Origin: Tillus elongatus
Lineage: Eukaryota; Arthropoda; Insecta; Coleoptera; Cleridae
Direction: 5' to 3'
Length of the DNA: 64,000 bases
Assembly (NCBI GenBank): GCA_964006375.1
Contig: OZ023266.1
Coordinates: 14,499,565-14,563,564, forward strand
The translations under genes were made by a program, and so were the position numbers. Positions 36,950 through 49,030 of the stretch are shown in pieces. Below the pieces are notes generated by a model that was not told where the DNA came from, ran no database searches, and was given only the letters and a program-made list of their open reading frames with translations. The number at the start of each line of letters is the position of its first letter. The stretch's first letter is position 1.

Positions 36950-37765
36950 TTAATGTGCTTGTGCTATTTCATATTGAACTCAAAATACAAGCCCAAATAC
37001 TTATGGCCCTCAACCCTTTGTATCAATTGGTTTCCTCACTTAATATTCAGAGAGTCAGGTACACTATTACAGGAGATTCCGAAATTCATATATACGCTTT
37101 TATCTACGCTCAAAGACGGTCTATTCAGAGCCAGCGATTCCGACACATTATTCAGATATACATTATTTTATCCTTTGCCAAGGACCGCGTGTCACCACTC
37201 GAGATGATAAGACTTTCGAGACAGGATAGTATCACTTTGTATATCTCTCAATAAATCATTAACATAAAGTATGAAAACAAAGGTCTTAAAGTAGTTCCCT
37301 GCGGAACACCTGTTATAATACATTTATATTCACTCTTGATAGATGACTCGTTAAGTGTTTTAAAGCACTGCCCCCTTTCTTTCGAGCTTTTCTAAAAGAA
37401 TTTGATGATTTATATTGTCAAAGACTTTGGCTATATTAAATTAATAAAAGGTCGCAAATTGGTTTATTTTTATCTAAGTTTTTGTGTATAATGTTTGAGA
37501 TACAGTCTCCGGCATCAGAAAGTCCCTTCTTTCTAACAAAGCCAAAATTCTTTTCAGAAATTATGTCACATTCCTTTAAAAAAAGACACAGTCTATTAAA
37601 ATGTATCTGTTTTCCGATTTTGGCAATGTTTGATACGAGTGAGACTGGCCTGTAGTTGGAAATATAGGATTAGTCCTCAGTCCTATAAATAGGGATACGT
37701 TTTGCAGAGCATTTGGCGATATGAATCTCTCAATACACACATTACAAATATAGACCAACGGTATA
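36950..37765 (-). pseudogene. LINE family C reverse transcriptase fragment
   Basis: Minus strand, joined by eye across frameshifts: TGQSHSYQTLPKS/VSLVSNIAKIGK (motif 1), KNFGFVRKKGLSDA, a KVFDNINHQILLEKLE block near 37,440 (the first catalytic region), TGVPQGTTLRP near 37,290-37,315, FILYVNDLLRDI near 37,250, SLNVDKTVYMNF-like sequence near 37,100, and EGHKYLGLYFEFNMK near 36,965. The YADD motif itself is lost. Many stops make this an old relic, distinct from A and B. Confidence 0.75.
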
Positions 37766-37805
37766 ACATCATGTGCACAAATAGTTTTTAAGGTTTTTTC
37801 ACGTT

Positions 37806-38065
37806 GATACTAGCAACTTCTTCGTATAGTGGTAAGGACGTGTCCCTCTGAACCCAAAGTTTCTGAGTTCTATTCCCAGTGTCAGCGTCAAACTATTTGT
37901 GTCATTGTATTTGAGCAAGTTGAATGGCTACACGCACCGCCCTTCGGAGGGGGAAGCTGTCAGTTTCGTGTACCATGCAACGTCGGACACCTTAAATATC
38001 CCTATACCTCTTAGAGAAAGGAAGGGGTTTCCTTTTCAGCAATTTGCAGAGACAGTTAGCAGGAA
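37806..38065 (+). mobile_element. SINE copy, same family as 13.2 kb
   Basis: The head has GTATAGTGGTAAGGACGTG (A-box side) and GAGTTCTATTCCC (degraded B-box). The body has TTGTATTTGAGCAAGTTGAA, GCCCTTCGGAGGGGG and GTACCATGCAACGTCGG. The tail (the GATTGCCCATAGTCGCGG part) is lost. The 60-61 codon frames here are incidental. Confidence 0.75.
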
Positions 38066-38349
38066 GTATACTGTTATTTAAAACCTTTTTGATCTCTACT
38101 AGTCAAGTAGCACCATTTACGGAACTCTGGGAAAGAAACTCGCAACTAACAACGGTGCAACCTTGATTTACAGAGTTCGACTTATCTGTTTTATTTACGT
38201 TCAATTTTAGTAAATCGATTATTGTTTTTTGATGTTTGATTATATAATTTTTAAATTACAGTCTGAAATGCAGAATACAGCTTTACATAGGCCGCTGTTA
38301 ATTTACTTTTAAGGTGCACTAACTGAATTTAACCATCCAGGTTAGGAGA
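38066..38349. other. No recognised feature
   Basis: AT-rich, nothing supported. Confidence 0.4.
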
Positions 38350-39110
38350 TCTTTTATAATAATTATTATATTGAGCTTTACCGTAGACCTAGTATATATA
38401 TGTAAGCAGATAAAAACTGAACGTAAACCCGGTTATGGATTCTAGGGGGCCCATTTTGCGCCAATTTGAAGAAATCTTTTTAAAATGCTAAAGTCGCGGT
38501 CTCCTAAATAACAAATTTTTTGTACGAAAATTAGTTTAAAATTATGGACCGTTAAACCATAAACTTAACTAAAACTACCGCCAAAACATCAGAGAGAAAA
38601 TAACTAACCTGTTGCATATCAGCCCTTTTTGTAAAACTTTGATCTTTTATATCTGTTGACAAACATCACAAACACTGTTTAGTCATCCCCATAACATTAA
38701 TAAAATCGTAAAGGAATAATTTGCACTTGTATATTAAAATTCCCAAATAACACAAATAATTTGTCAACTGAATTTGAAAACAGATAAACGATCTAATAAT
38801 ATACGATAAACGTCAGTTACAGCGTGTAACTGACCTGCGCAATGCGATCAAATGTTTCGTTGCTAGGTAACGACTTAGACATACTAGATCTCATATATCT
38901 ATAAACCAATTTTTACCATTGTCAATAAAAAGCGGTGATATTAAATATAAATGTTCAAAATTTGAATAGCTCAATTTTCTGTAAACCTAGAAAGTTGAAT
39001 TTAGTTAGGTCTTTCCCAAAGCAATGTGTCCACCAAATTTCATTAAAATTGCTTTGTAATTTTCGGAGAAAAAAAATTTTTTTCGAATAAAAATTCACTA
39101 AAAATTAAGA
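38350..39110 (+). repeat. Repeat shared with 25,970-26,710, inverted
   Basis: The sequence from TTGAGCTTTACCGTAGACC through CCGCCAAAACATCAGAGAG, the X-box and CTCAATTTTCTGTAAACC to AAAATTCACTAAAA is the reverse complement of the 26 kb segment. It contains a perfect 10-bp-arm palindrome at 38,812-38,834 (GTCAGTTACA/TGTAACTGAC) that is imperfect in the other copy. Confidence 0.8.
38859..38871 (-). promoter_or_regulatory. X-box (RFX-type) motif inside a repeat
   Basis: This is GTTGCTAGGTAAC on the plus strand, the reverse complement of the site at 26,185. It is perfectly preserved between the two copies. Confidence 0.45.
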
Positions 39111-39628
39111 CAACTCAGAAATTTTTAAAACGTATCGAATCGCAGTCAGTATTGTCTCCCGTTTCCAAAAAATGTAAAAACACACGGTGTTGTATTTAAA
39201 ATTTCAAAGTTGGGGTTACTTTCGGTGGAACTGAAAGTGATGCGAGTGTTTCCAGTCACCAGTTGCGTTTCCAGATGACTATGAAGTGTTGAAAACTCGT
39301 ACGACCATGGACTGTCTCATGATTCTGTTGAGATCCTGTATTTCTATGTGTTTTGCAATCAACTGAGTATACATAGCAGTGAAATATTCATATGTTGGTA
39401 TAACGCATAGAACATGTGAAGAGTGAAGAGAACATAGCTAGATTATTATAGGTATCAGACAGTGGAGCAAGTAGAGAGGGTTATATTCATTGGTCAGCTG
39501 GCGCATCCAGACAACACACTTTACTCCGCCTTTCGTTGCTGCAACTCGAATCATGTCCCCTCTTGTTGACTGGCGATTGCTGTTGATGCTTATTGTTAGC
39601 TAAAATAAGTCCTTAAACCCATATGTGC
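39111..39628. other. No recognised feature
   Basis: Nothing supportable. Confidence 0.4.
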
Positions 39629-39636
39629 ATGCACTG

Positions 39637-41010
39637 TAGGGATGCGCAATGTTTCTAAAACATCGATGTTCACATCTTTTGATACATCGAAATCAAACAT
39701 CGATGTGTTAAAAATATCGGATCAAAATCATCGATTTTCTAAAACGTCGATGTTTTCTATAAAACTGTAATAATAAGACAAAATAATAAAAAATATTTTT
39801 AGAAATAAATATAAAATATTTATTCTCCTTAAACTACACAAAATATTATGCCCCAAGTATAAAAAAATGAAAATAAAATCAAAATAATGATTAAAAGGCA
39901 GAAGCAAAGAAATAACATGTCAAATCACACAAAAATAACGGTATCTTGAAAATAGAACTAAACCTTATTCATTAAAAACAAATTTGGGGACAATTTAAAA
40001 AATATATATTATACTCCAAGTATAAAAAATTTAATTAAATTAAAGTAATGACATAAAACGCAGAAACAAAGAAATAACATGTTAAATAACACAAAAATAA
40101 AAGTATCTTAAAAATATAACTATAACTTATTCATTAAAAAATATTTTGTGAACAATTTTGGAGAAATAATGATTATGACAAGCGTTTTCCTTTAAATCTA
40201 TTTCTCTGCTGGGTCAAAACTTGCCCTGCCTTTGAGAAAAGTCTTTCGGAGGGAACTGACGTCGCTACCATGCTAAGATATTTTGGTGCAATTTTAGATA
40301 AAGTAGGAAATATATATTCCATGTCCTTCCAGAGCTCCAACGGATTTTCTGTAAATTTTCTGACCGGACATTGAAGGTACTGAGTAATTTCGGCAGAAAC
40401 TTTGGCTTTTTGTTCTTCGCGATGAGAGACATAAGAGCAAGCACCACTAATATTTTCTACCATCTTGTGATGTTCGCTCCAAAGGTTGAATTTTTTATCT
40501 TCTAAGAAGGAGACGCACTAGGCAGTGTTAATTTTTTTCTTCTTAAGTACCTAACTATTACTATTAAATGATAAATACCAATACAGTAATTTCATGGGGA
40601 ATGGGGAATCACTAAAATTCGACGTACGATTAGTAGACACCTAGCCTAGATATTCAATATCTACTTCCAATATGCACGACACAGTTACCTATTCATATTT
40701 TAAATTAAAAAATAAATTTTACTTTGATTTTACCCAACTTTTTGTGCGTATTCGTTAAAGTTTACTTTCGTTAGACATTTTCTAGTTCTGCTACTGCTCG
40801 ATAGATGCACACAAAAGAATTGACTTGGTAATTGGTAATAGAAAATGATAATAATAAATTACTATGGCATTGAGAAACATCGAATGAAACATCTTAAAAA
40901 AACATCGATTATGTCTGATAATATCGAAAAAATAACATCGATGTTAATATCGAAGATCGTAAGCAAAATATCGATGTTTAAGAAACATCGATGAACATCG
41001 CGTATGTCTA
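39637..41010 (-). mobile_element. hAT transposon, non-autonomous, with 8-bp target duplication
   Basis: ATGCACTG flanks the element exactly at 39,629-39,636 and 41,011-41,018, the 8-bp duplication typical of hAT. Ends are TAGGGATGCGCAATGTT (left) and, reverse-complemented, TAGACATACGCGATGTT (right). Many ACATCGATG units crowd both subterminal regions (39,655-39,760 and 40,880-41,000), probable transposase-binding sites. The element is 1,374 bp and keeps only the 3' part of a transposase, so it cannot move unaided. Confidence 0.93.
40173..40521 (-). pseudogene. hAT transposase C-terminal dimerisation domain
   Basis: A 96-codon frame from 40,463 (open back to about 40,521 without a Met) ends at 40,173. 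The C-terminal block LSMVATSVPSERLFSKAGQ then TQQRNRFKGKRLS is the signature of the hAT C-terminal dimerisation region found in transposases and zinc-finger BED-type proteins. Upstream, ENPLELWKDMEYIFPTLSKI fits the W-rich part. A full hAT transposase has roughly 500-700 residues, so this lacks the BED finger and the catalytic DDE core. It could be a last exon, but nothing upstream inside the element supplies the rest. Confidence 0.9.
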
Positions 41011-41018
41011 ATGCACTG

Positions 41019-41796
41019 GTTTGTTATTCTGACAGCAATTATTATATCGCACTTCTATTGCTCCTGGTATGTGGTTGATTTTAAGAAGCTTTGCGAATTA
41101 GAGAGTACTTACTTGACTTTTTGTAAAGTATGTTTTGTAGATTACATAAAAAACATTGTAAATGTTAGTAATCTTCAATTAAAGTTAATGGCATTGTGGT
41201 AATAATGCTGGAATTTTGGCAAAAACTGATCGTGTGACCGTCTCCGAAAAAAAACCCTTAAATGATACTTAGCCACCAGCTTTTAGATACTTATATTTAT
41301 TTCCGAAATTATGCAACGTGTCGTACAAGAAAGCGAAGATTGTGTGTGCATTTACACAATTTTGTTAAACATTTTATTCTAAAATTCCTTCCCCCAAAAC
41401 CATTTTATGTAATGTCACTTTTCGATTTTTTTCTAGATTTTGCTTCCCCTACTTCCATAACTTCCACAAACGTACCTATATCAGTGAATTTTTATTTAAA
41501 AAAAATTTTATACGTGTTTTTTCTTTAGCTCCAAAAAAATCAAATTGGATACGTGATATCATTTTTATAGTGAGAACCAGCGTAAAAAAATAACTAGTGG
41601 GTCGGCTGATGCAGTAACCAGTAAGATACAGTGGCCACTTCTAAATATTTTCAAAGTCTGTGAAAACACGCAGCTGGCATCTCTTAACAGATCTAACAAC
41701 TATTACCTACTAAAATAGTATTACAGTGAATTTGCGTAAAATTAGTTTAATGCCAAATTAAACCAGCCATGAGTTTCAAAACGGACAACAATCGCT
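41019..41796. other. No recognised feature
   Basis: Two open frames (63 and 88 codons) have no recognisable motif. CAGTGAATTTTTATTTAAAA near 41,482 may be a lone end of the GCAGCAAGTGCG family. Confidence 0.35.
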
Positions 41797-42740
41797 TTGG
41801 TGTTGTTTGGAATTGGAATTCCATATAAAATTCCGTAAGTCAAACACTGCCGGAGGTCGCGTCCACGCGAACTCAGGGAGAGATGCTGCTCTGGATGATA
41901 ATACCGCCTTGAGTTGGGCACTGGTTTCTTCGGGTGAGAAGAACTTGAGGAGAGACACATCTGTAGAAGAGTGGAATAACGTCTCGAAATTGAGACCTTC
42001 ACTGCGAGCTTCGAAACGTGTAAGCGACTTCTCTTAAATGGCAGAACATCTCAAGAGTGGACAAGACAAGCCATACGAGAACTATGTCAATAATCCCTTT
42101 GGTGTTGTTTGGAATTGGAATTCCATATAAAATTCCGTAAGTCAAACACTGCCGGAGGTCGCGTCCACGCGAACTCAGCGAGAGATGCTGCTCTGGATGA
42201 TAATATCGCCTTGAGTTGGGCACTGGTTTCTTCGGGTCAGAAGAACTCGAGGAGAGACACATCTCTAGAAGAGTGGAATAACGTCTCGAAATTGAGACCT
42301 TCACTGCGAGCGTCGAAACGGGAAAGTGACTTCTCTTAGATGACAGAACATCTCAAGAGTGGACAAGACAAGCCATACAAGAACTATGTCAATAATCCCT
42401 CTGGTATTGTTTGGGATTGGAATTCTATATAAAATTCCTTAAGTCAAACACTGCCGGAGGTCGCGTCCAGGCGATCTCAGCGAGAGATACCTTCACTGCA
42501 GGCTTTAAAACTGAGAGAAGGCATCGCTTGGATGCTGCTCTGGATGACAGTACCGCCTTGAGTTGGGCACTGGTGTCTTCCGTTCAGAAGAACTCGAGGA
42601 GTGACAAATCTTTAGAAGAGTGGAATCACGTCTCTAAATTAAGATCTTCACTGCGAGCTTCGAAACGGGTAAGCGACTTCTCTTAGATGGCAGAACATCT
42701 CAAGAGCGGACAAGACAAGCCAGGCGAGAACTATGTCAAT
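41797..42740. repeat. Three tandem copies of a 302-bp unit
   Basis: Units at 41,797-42,098, 42,099-42,400 and 42,401-42,740, each containing GTTGTTTGGAATTGG, AACACTGCCGGAGGTCGCG, CTTGAGTTGGGCACTGG and TTCACTGCGAGC. Units 1 and 2 are nearly identical. Unit 3 is more diverged and carries about 45 extra bases (near 42,487-42,532) that resemble the unit's own CCTTCACTGCGAGCTTCGAAAC segment. Each unit has a 76-91 codon plus-strand frame (MELEFHIKFRKSNTAGGR...) and the first two also minus-strand frames, all interrupted at the same unit position. I recognise no domain. The unit is more GC-rich than its surroundings. Confidence 0.92.
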
Positions 42741-43525
42741 TAACTTTCACCCTCAAAGATATTGACTCCTGCAACGACCTGGATTTGATAGGTAAAATTT
42801 GAACAATTTGGCGTAATCCAAAAACCTAAAATCGCAGTGGAATTACAGCATAATGTTGTTTATAACGCTGTGGTGGAATGACTGAAATAGCCCGCTCACC
42901 ATTGAACCTAACCTAACCTATATAAATAAGGGTTTATTAACAGAACATTGTGTCTCATATGACTGGACACAATCCAGCAGCAACCATTGAAGACAACTGG
43001 CGCCATCTATTACTTAGTAGGAGAGTGATTTCGGAAAGTCGTCTTGTTCACTTGGACGTCAATCACCTACTTGCCAGCCATACGCATCTCTACGTTTTGT
43101 TGTGATTGTGTTAATTTTCACTTACTTATTTTATTACAATTTTTTTATTAATAGTTGTTACTGTAATAATCATTTAATGTTACTTTAATTATTAGGGATT
43201 TCAGAATCAGTATATATTATAGACATTTCAATTCTGTTATCACTGAAAATATACAATCTTCAAATGCACAAACTGGAGTTTATATATTATTAACTGACCA
43301 TATTTGAATCACGTAAGTTATTACTTGGGGTTCGGCAAATATGGTAATATTTAGTACCAAGAAAACACAAAATTGCCCTCTCTTAAGGAAGAGTGACCTA
43401 CAGGACCTAGACGTTTAAATGGCTGGCAAAATAGTGCCAAAATCATTTACCTCTTTCCAATATTGCAAAAGCAGCTTGAATTTCCGTTTCTGGCTATAAG
43501 TTGGTTTTCATCACAGCAGCTTTTG
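42741..43525. other. Non-coding; short TTAGG-type run
   Basis: AACCTAACCTAACCT at 42,906-42,920 is three units of the CCTAA/TTAGG motif. The rest is unrecognised. Confidence 0.5.
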
Positions 43526-43965
43526 ATGCTGTTTGAAGCACAGATCCGCCCACCGTTAAAATATTATTTTCATGTGTGGGGTGCTGCCCCCAAGGCAACA
43601 CTTACCCTCGTAGATCCTATTCAAAAACGAGCTGTATAATAGAATATTCGTCTAACACAGCCAATTTCATTTTTCTACATCTCAGAAGAAATCTTGGAGA
43701 GATCTGCCTCTCCTATCGATCTTACAATCGATATTGATCCTTGGAAATTGCTTCGTTAATACCTTCGCTTGTGTCTTTTAATTGGCAAATTCATTTTAGT
43801 GGACACGCGCTTTCAGTGTACTTGTCGCATGAACCGTTATTAGCCTACGTTCTTTCCTGGAGCATCCAAGTTTTGGAATGCTCTTCCCCAGGCATATTTC
43901 CAAAGACATATAATCCCCAACTATTCAAGGAACGAGTAAATGCACATCTTGTGGCACAAACATAA
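43526..43965 (+). pseudogene. Diverged LINE family A-like C-terminal fragment
   Basis: The plus strand reads FEAQIRPPLKYYFHVWGAAP and TLVDPIQKRAV, then after frameshifts PGASKFWNALPQAYF. These are the C-terminal blocks of family A (QIRPNLEYCSHIWGAA, LDSIQKRAIRLI, SKLWNSLPAHVF), clearly diverged, so this is an older member or a sister family. The 74-codon frame at 43,741-43,965 covers part of it in a different reading frame. Confidence 0.7.
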
Positions 43966-45360
43966 AATTAATGATGTTTCACAACAGTTGAGTTAACGAT
44001 ATGACTCGTAGACACAGAGGTTTTGCCTCCCATGAACTACTTCATTAAAAAGTGAGCCCATATTGTTTGTTTGGTTAGCTAGGATTTTCACCAAAGTCAT
44101 TCACTGCTAGCTCACACGCCATTCTAATTGCAGGCCTTTTAGTTTACAGGTCCTTTCAACTTACGTCACAAGGCAGCCTGGAGAATGGACACCAGTTATG
44201 CTATACAGTTTTAATTTGTGCTTAAAGCCCTTAAGGTCAAAAATAATCTTTTCTGCTTCTTTTGTTAACATTTTCCGGGAATAGTGTATACATAAAAGGA
44301 GGGTATATTGGCGTAGCAACTGGGGCAGTCTGTAGCAAGATAAATATGCATTGCTTATATTAAACAACTCGAACATAATACACATTCTACTGTACGGAGG
44401 AAGAGATCCTGGAGAAGGCGGAATTCAATTGATTTCCTCAGAAGCTATCACATTATCGTTCTCTGCTCGGGAACAAAGTGCCAGCCAGCAGTAAAAGTGA
44501 GGCACATTCACAAACACAAATCATCAGATATGATCGAGGGGGCCATATTATAAAATCTCTCAAGACCCCGACTTGGAACAGATGTTTCAACTGCAACTGC
44601 AACTTCCAAACTGAAAAGACCAACGCTCTCGCTGTTGGAACGGGACTATCTGAAAATGAGATCACATCAGGAGTTTTCAAACAATTTCTCTGTAATCAGA
44701 CGCTGATGTTTCTATATGTTTTCCAACAATGAGCACTACTTATTTTAATTTATCACACTCCGCGATCGTTTCCAGTATTGTTTGTTCGTTTTCCAGAGGT
44801 CCCAACTTTCTTAATGAAGTGCCGGGTTGATTGACAAGCTCTCTCAAATTTGATTCATAATCAGACGGCTATTGTCTTACAACAGTTCGCTCTCTCTCTT
44901 ATTATTATTGACTAAAGTTTGATTAAATTGGTTCGGAAGAGACAAGTTCGGCTCGTTTTAATTAGTGGAAACAATGTTGGTGAAGACACGCTGCTCCAAC
45001 TTTGCCATGACATAAATAATTAGATGGCGGTGCCAAATTTATTCTAAACATGTTGCGCGTATATGCGCAGTCAGGTAGCAAATCGTTATTATATCTGTGT
45101 GCAACAGAACGAGGTAAGAATATAAATATAATATTTAATTTGCCAATGCCTATTCATACTTGGGTTTCAGCTCTATACAATGTAAGGCAAATGTGTTTGA
45201 AATGATAATGTTTAATAATTAATATCTTTTTTACATAAAAATATGACTTCCGCATGTTTCAGTCTAGCCTAGACCTTGATTTGTAGTTTACTACAAATTA
45301 TGTTTCAGATTCGTCTCGTAAATAAGTTTTGTAGCACTTCTGACTATCACTACGATCCAC
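43966..45360. other. No recognised feature; unassigned 84-codon frame
   Basis: The frame at 44,478-44,732 (plus) begins MPASSKSEAHSQTQIIRYDR and has a CFNCNCNF cysteine cluster. It lies in a locally less AT-rich segment. I see no family match, no promoter and no splice evidence, so it stays a hypothetical frame only. Nothing else is recognised. Confidence 0.3.
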
Positions 45361-45363
45361 GTA

Positions 45364-45474
45364 TTTGAGGAGATCCCGACTTTTGAATTAAAAAAAAAAC
45401 TTTCTTCAAATGAGCGCTAATTAGGCCCCCTGGAACACATATGCGAGGTCAGTTTCAATTTTTATATGGTTATA

Positions 45475-45569
<95 letters not shown>

Positions 45570-46803
45570 ACCAATAACTCAAAAAATACTACGCCGATTT
45601 TGATCAAATTTGGTGAGTACCTTCCTTTTAGAAGGCTTGGACAGGTTCGTTAACCAGGAAAGTCGGCCCAGGTTTTCCCGGAAAATTGTGTGTTTTCGGA
45701 AAAAATTGTATCTCCAAAAATAACAAAGTAATGGCAACCACATTTGGTACGCGTCTTTGTATTATAAAGAGTGAACCATGTACCAAAATTTATGTCTCTA
45801 TGTTAAAAGACAAAAGAGTTAAAGGCAGTTAAAGAAAAAAATGGAGTTTACCTCGAAACGTCAAAGTCGCGATCTGAAACGTCAAAATTAGCAATGTTTG
45901 GGCAAAGAACGTGAAACAAATACGGATTATCTAAAGAAAATGTTGCAAGAAGAGTGTTGTGCGAACCCTTATGTTTCAGCTTCAACCGTCATTGGCCTTC
46001 ATTTTACTAAATATTTACAGAAAATTCATTTCAAATAGACCCTTTCTCTGAGGCTTTGGCTGTAGGTTTGTTTAGTTGATGCTTTGGCTGTAGGTTTGGT
46101 TAAGTTTATGGTTTAACGGTCTATAATTTTTAGCTAATTTTCGTAGAACAAATTCGTTAATGAGGAGACAGCGACTTTTGAATTTTAAAAAGATTTCTTT
46201 AAATTAAGGCCAACTAGACCCCCTAAAATCCATATCCGGGTTTACTTTCAGTTTGTATCTATTTGTATATATACAAGGTGACGCAGTTCTGCGGTAAAGC
46301 TCAATATAATTGTAATTATACGATACACAATTGTATACTTTAATAATTATAGGGTGTTTTAAGCTTCATCTTATAAAAATATTTTGACAATCACAGGGCG
46401 GTCCATAAGCCGTTTTTCGAACACCCTTATTCTATTGCATTTTTGGATTTTTTATCGAAATATGATGCATGCTTGTAACAAAAAAATGTAGACGCAGTAA
46501 GTGCGTTTTGGTAGCTATTTTTCATTCAATTCTTCAAATTTCAATAACTCAATTTGTTATTAACCTAAAGTTTGTTGGATAGGAAACCAGTTTTCTCGGA
46601 AGTATTTTAAAGTTTATTTTCGGAAAACTTTTGTGCATTTAAGAAAAAAGAGTTACCATGATAAAATATGACCCATTGTTTCTACTATATAGGCTCTAAC
46701 GGTGACCAAATTTGTGCCTGCTTGCATTAAAGAGACATATTTGCTATTACATTTTTTTAATGAAAATTCACTTCCTTAACGCACTTGCTGCGCCCAGACT
46801 TTT
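45364..46803 (-). repeat. Long GCAGCAAGTGCG composite repeat
   Basis: Same order and orientation as 30,335-31,850. Right arm (GAGCGCTAATTAGGCCCCCT, GCGAGGTCAG); TA array 45,471-45,566; ATCACACCAATAACTC; body (GAAACGTCAAAGTCGCGATC, TTTCAAATAGACCC, GGCTGTAGGTTTG repeated twice at about 46,060-46,100); inverted-end module GACGCAGTAAGTGCGTTTTG (46,493) to AACGCACTTGCTGCGCCCAG (about 46,797). Confidence 0.8.
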
Positions 46804-47328
46804 TTATTCTATTATGCATACAATTATGATTACCCAATGATATGAAATTATAATAAAAAATGCCAGCTGGTTAAATTAATTAATTGATTAATTACGCATT
46901 AAAAACATCCGGCGAATAAATAAAGAATGCGGCGAATTGCGACAGAAATTCCGATGATCCACAGGTTATGAATTCCTGCCAGCAGGTTTATATCAGGCTA
47001 GCAGCAGTAAATAGGAAGAATCCGGCCATGTAGTGCGATATACAGTTCTCCTACGATAGCAGATACACTCGACTTTCGCACACTGTTACGTTTTCCTGCA
47101 ATAACAAACGCCTGTCACTGCTTAGCAGGAAATACCGGCACGTGGTCGTGAAACAGTCAACGCATCTATCCTATACCAACCGCTTTTGCCGCAGGAACTT
47201 TAACTTTAGATAAGTTATTATCTATTTCATTTCATTAGAAATATAAATAAGAAAGATAATTTTACCATCAAAAATGACTTCAACTGAATATGTAATTTGT
47301 CTGTAAACGATTCACCATTGGTATTTTT
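46804..47328. other. No recognised feature
   Basis: Nothing supportable. A short NCAGC/GGCAGGA-rich patch at 46,970-47,150 is less AT-rich. Confidence 0.35.
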
Positions 47329-47805
47329 TAAAATTATTTCAACAACACACCACGAGGGCTTACAGCCTAAATACTATCGTACCGTGGGTGTCGACAAGGG
47401 GGAAAGAGGCAACTTGTTAATTCTGGACTTGAAGGTTTGGAGGTTCTGGGTGAAGGAAAAACATGTGCCGGCAACTTGGAAGTCCTCGGGACAAAAGAAC
47501 GGGCATAACAAGATGTTCTATGTCTGGTGACCTGGAGAGTAAAAGGGTGCATTCGCTCTGTTCCCCTCGTAGATCTGTTGGGGGTAGCAGGTGGAGGAAC
47601 TATGGAAGAAAGCTCATCTGAGCAGTGCCCGTGCAGATATATATAAAAGAGAGAGAGAGAGAGAGGTCACCAACGGCATGTCGGACGGCAAGGGATGGCA
47701 GCCTTTGGGTGAGGGTAGGGTCACCGATAAGACGTATAGCTCTCTTCTGAATGGAGTCCAGGATAGCGAGTGTAGAAGCGGCAGCAGCACCCCAGACGTG
47801 GGAAA
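47329..47805 (-). pseudogene. LINE family A, 3' end copy
   Basis: A reverse-strand copy with 3' end ATTTCAACAACACACCACGA at 47,334 and C-terminal coding blocks (CYARSFVPRTSKL, PLLPTTDL-type tail), continuing to the IQKRAI region near 47,750. It is 5'-truncated at about 47,805. A (GA)n run of about 22 bp at 47,649-47,671 sits within it. The 77- and 98-codon plus-strand frames are shadows. Confidence 0.85.
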
Positions 47806-47958
47806 AAATTTGAGAGATATTGCTGTTTTAAGAAATGTTTTTAAATTTTTTGGTAAGAACGATTGGGCGTTAAGATCTGATGAATGAACTCATTCAAGCC
47901 ATTAACAAAATAAGGGTAATTCCCAAATATCGTCTAAATCAGTGAAGTATTTTTTGAG

Positions 47959-48068
<110 letters not shown>

Positions 48069-48270
48069 GACCTATATGGGAATGATACGTAGATAAATAA
48101 ATTAATTTCCCACTGCAACACTAACAAATTAAAAAATCACTTAAAACTTTAAAACACGAAAAGAACATGGAATTATTATCAAGCTCTACTCAGGCACTGT
48201 CCGGAACGGGTTGAAAACTGTAAACATTAAAAGTAGTTCAATGTTAATATGGTACTAAATAATAAAATGT

Positions 48271-48613
48271 GTAAAAAGCCTGACCGCAGCAAGTGCGTTA
48301 TGGTAGTGAATTTTCATAGAAATGATCTGGCACAAAATATTTTATTACAACTTTTTTTCTTGCAACATAGAAATCTAAATTTTGGTGTATAGTTTAATTT
48401 TTATATCGTAAACCTACCTACCAAATTTGGTTATCTTATCTTTTTAATTTTTTGAGATACAATTTTTTTTCGAATGAAAACTCAAAATTTTCCCGGAAAA
48501 CCTCGTCTGATTTTCCTGACTAACGAACTTATCCAAGCCATTTACAGAAGGAAGGTACATGCCAAATTTTATCAAAATCGGCCGATTATATTTTGAGTTA
48601 TCGGTGTGATACC

Positions 48614-48684
<71 letters not shown>

Positions 48685-48961
48685 GTTTATTGTTATATAA
48701 ATAGTACAAAGCATCTTACAAATAAGTCTAAACTTGTGGCTGCAAATGATGCAATTTTGACTAAATTTTAATCTAAATGTCAATTGTTCTAAAGTTCTGT
48801 CATCTGATTTCTAATCTACAAAATTACCTCGCCTCATTATGTACCATTACAATTTCTAGAAATATGGATGGTACTTGAAATCAGTTTCTTCATTTTAATC
48901 AAAAATTTCTATATTTTAAAACTTGACTCAAATTAAATTCTACATATTTTTCAACAGAAAC

Positions 48962-49030
<69 letters not shown>

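Noticed and set aside
40173..40521. Domesticated hAT-derived host gene
   Set aside because: The frame lies inside an element with intact 8-bp target duplication and terminal repeats, so it is transposon sequence. No evidence of independent selection is visible.
44478..44732. 84-codon frame with a CFNCNC cluster as a host exon
   Set aside because: The cysteine spacing fits no zinc-knuckle I know, and no splice sites, promoter or neighbouring exon is evident. Kept only as a note.
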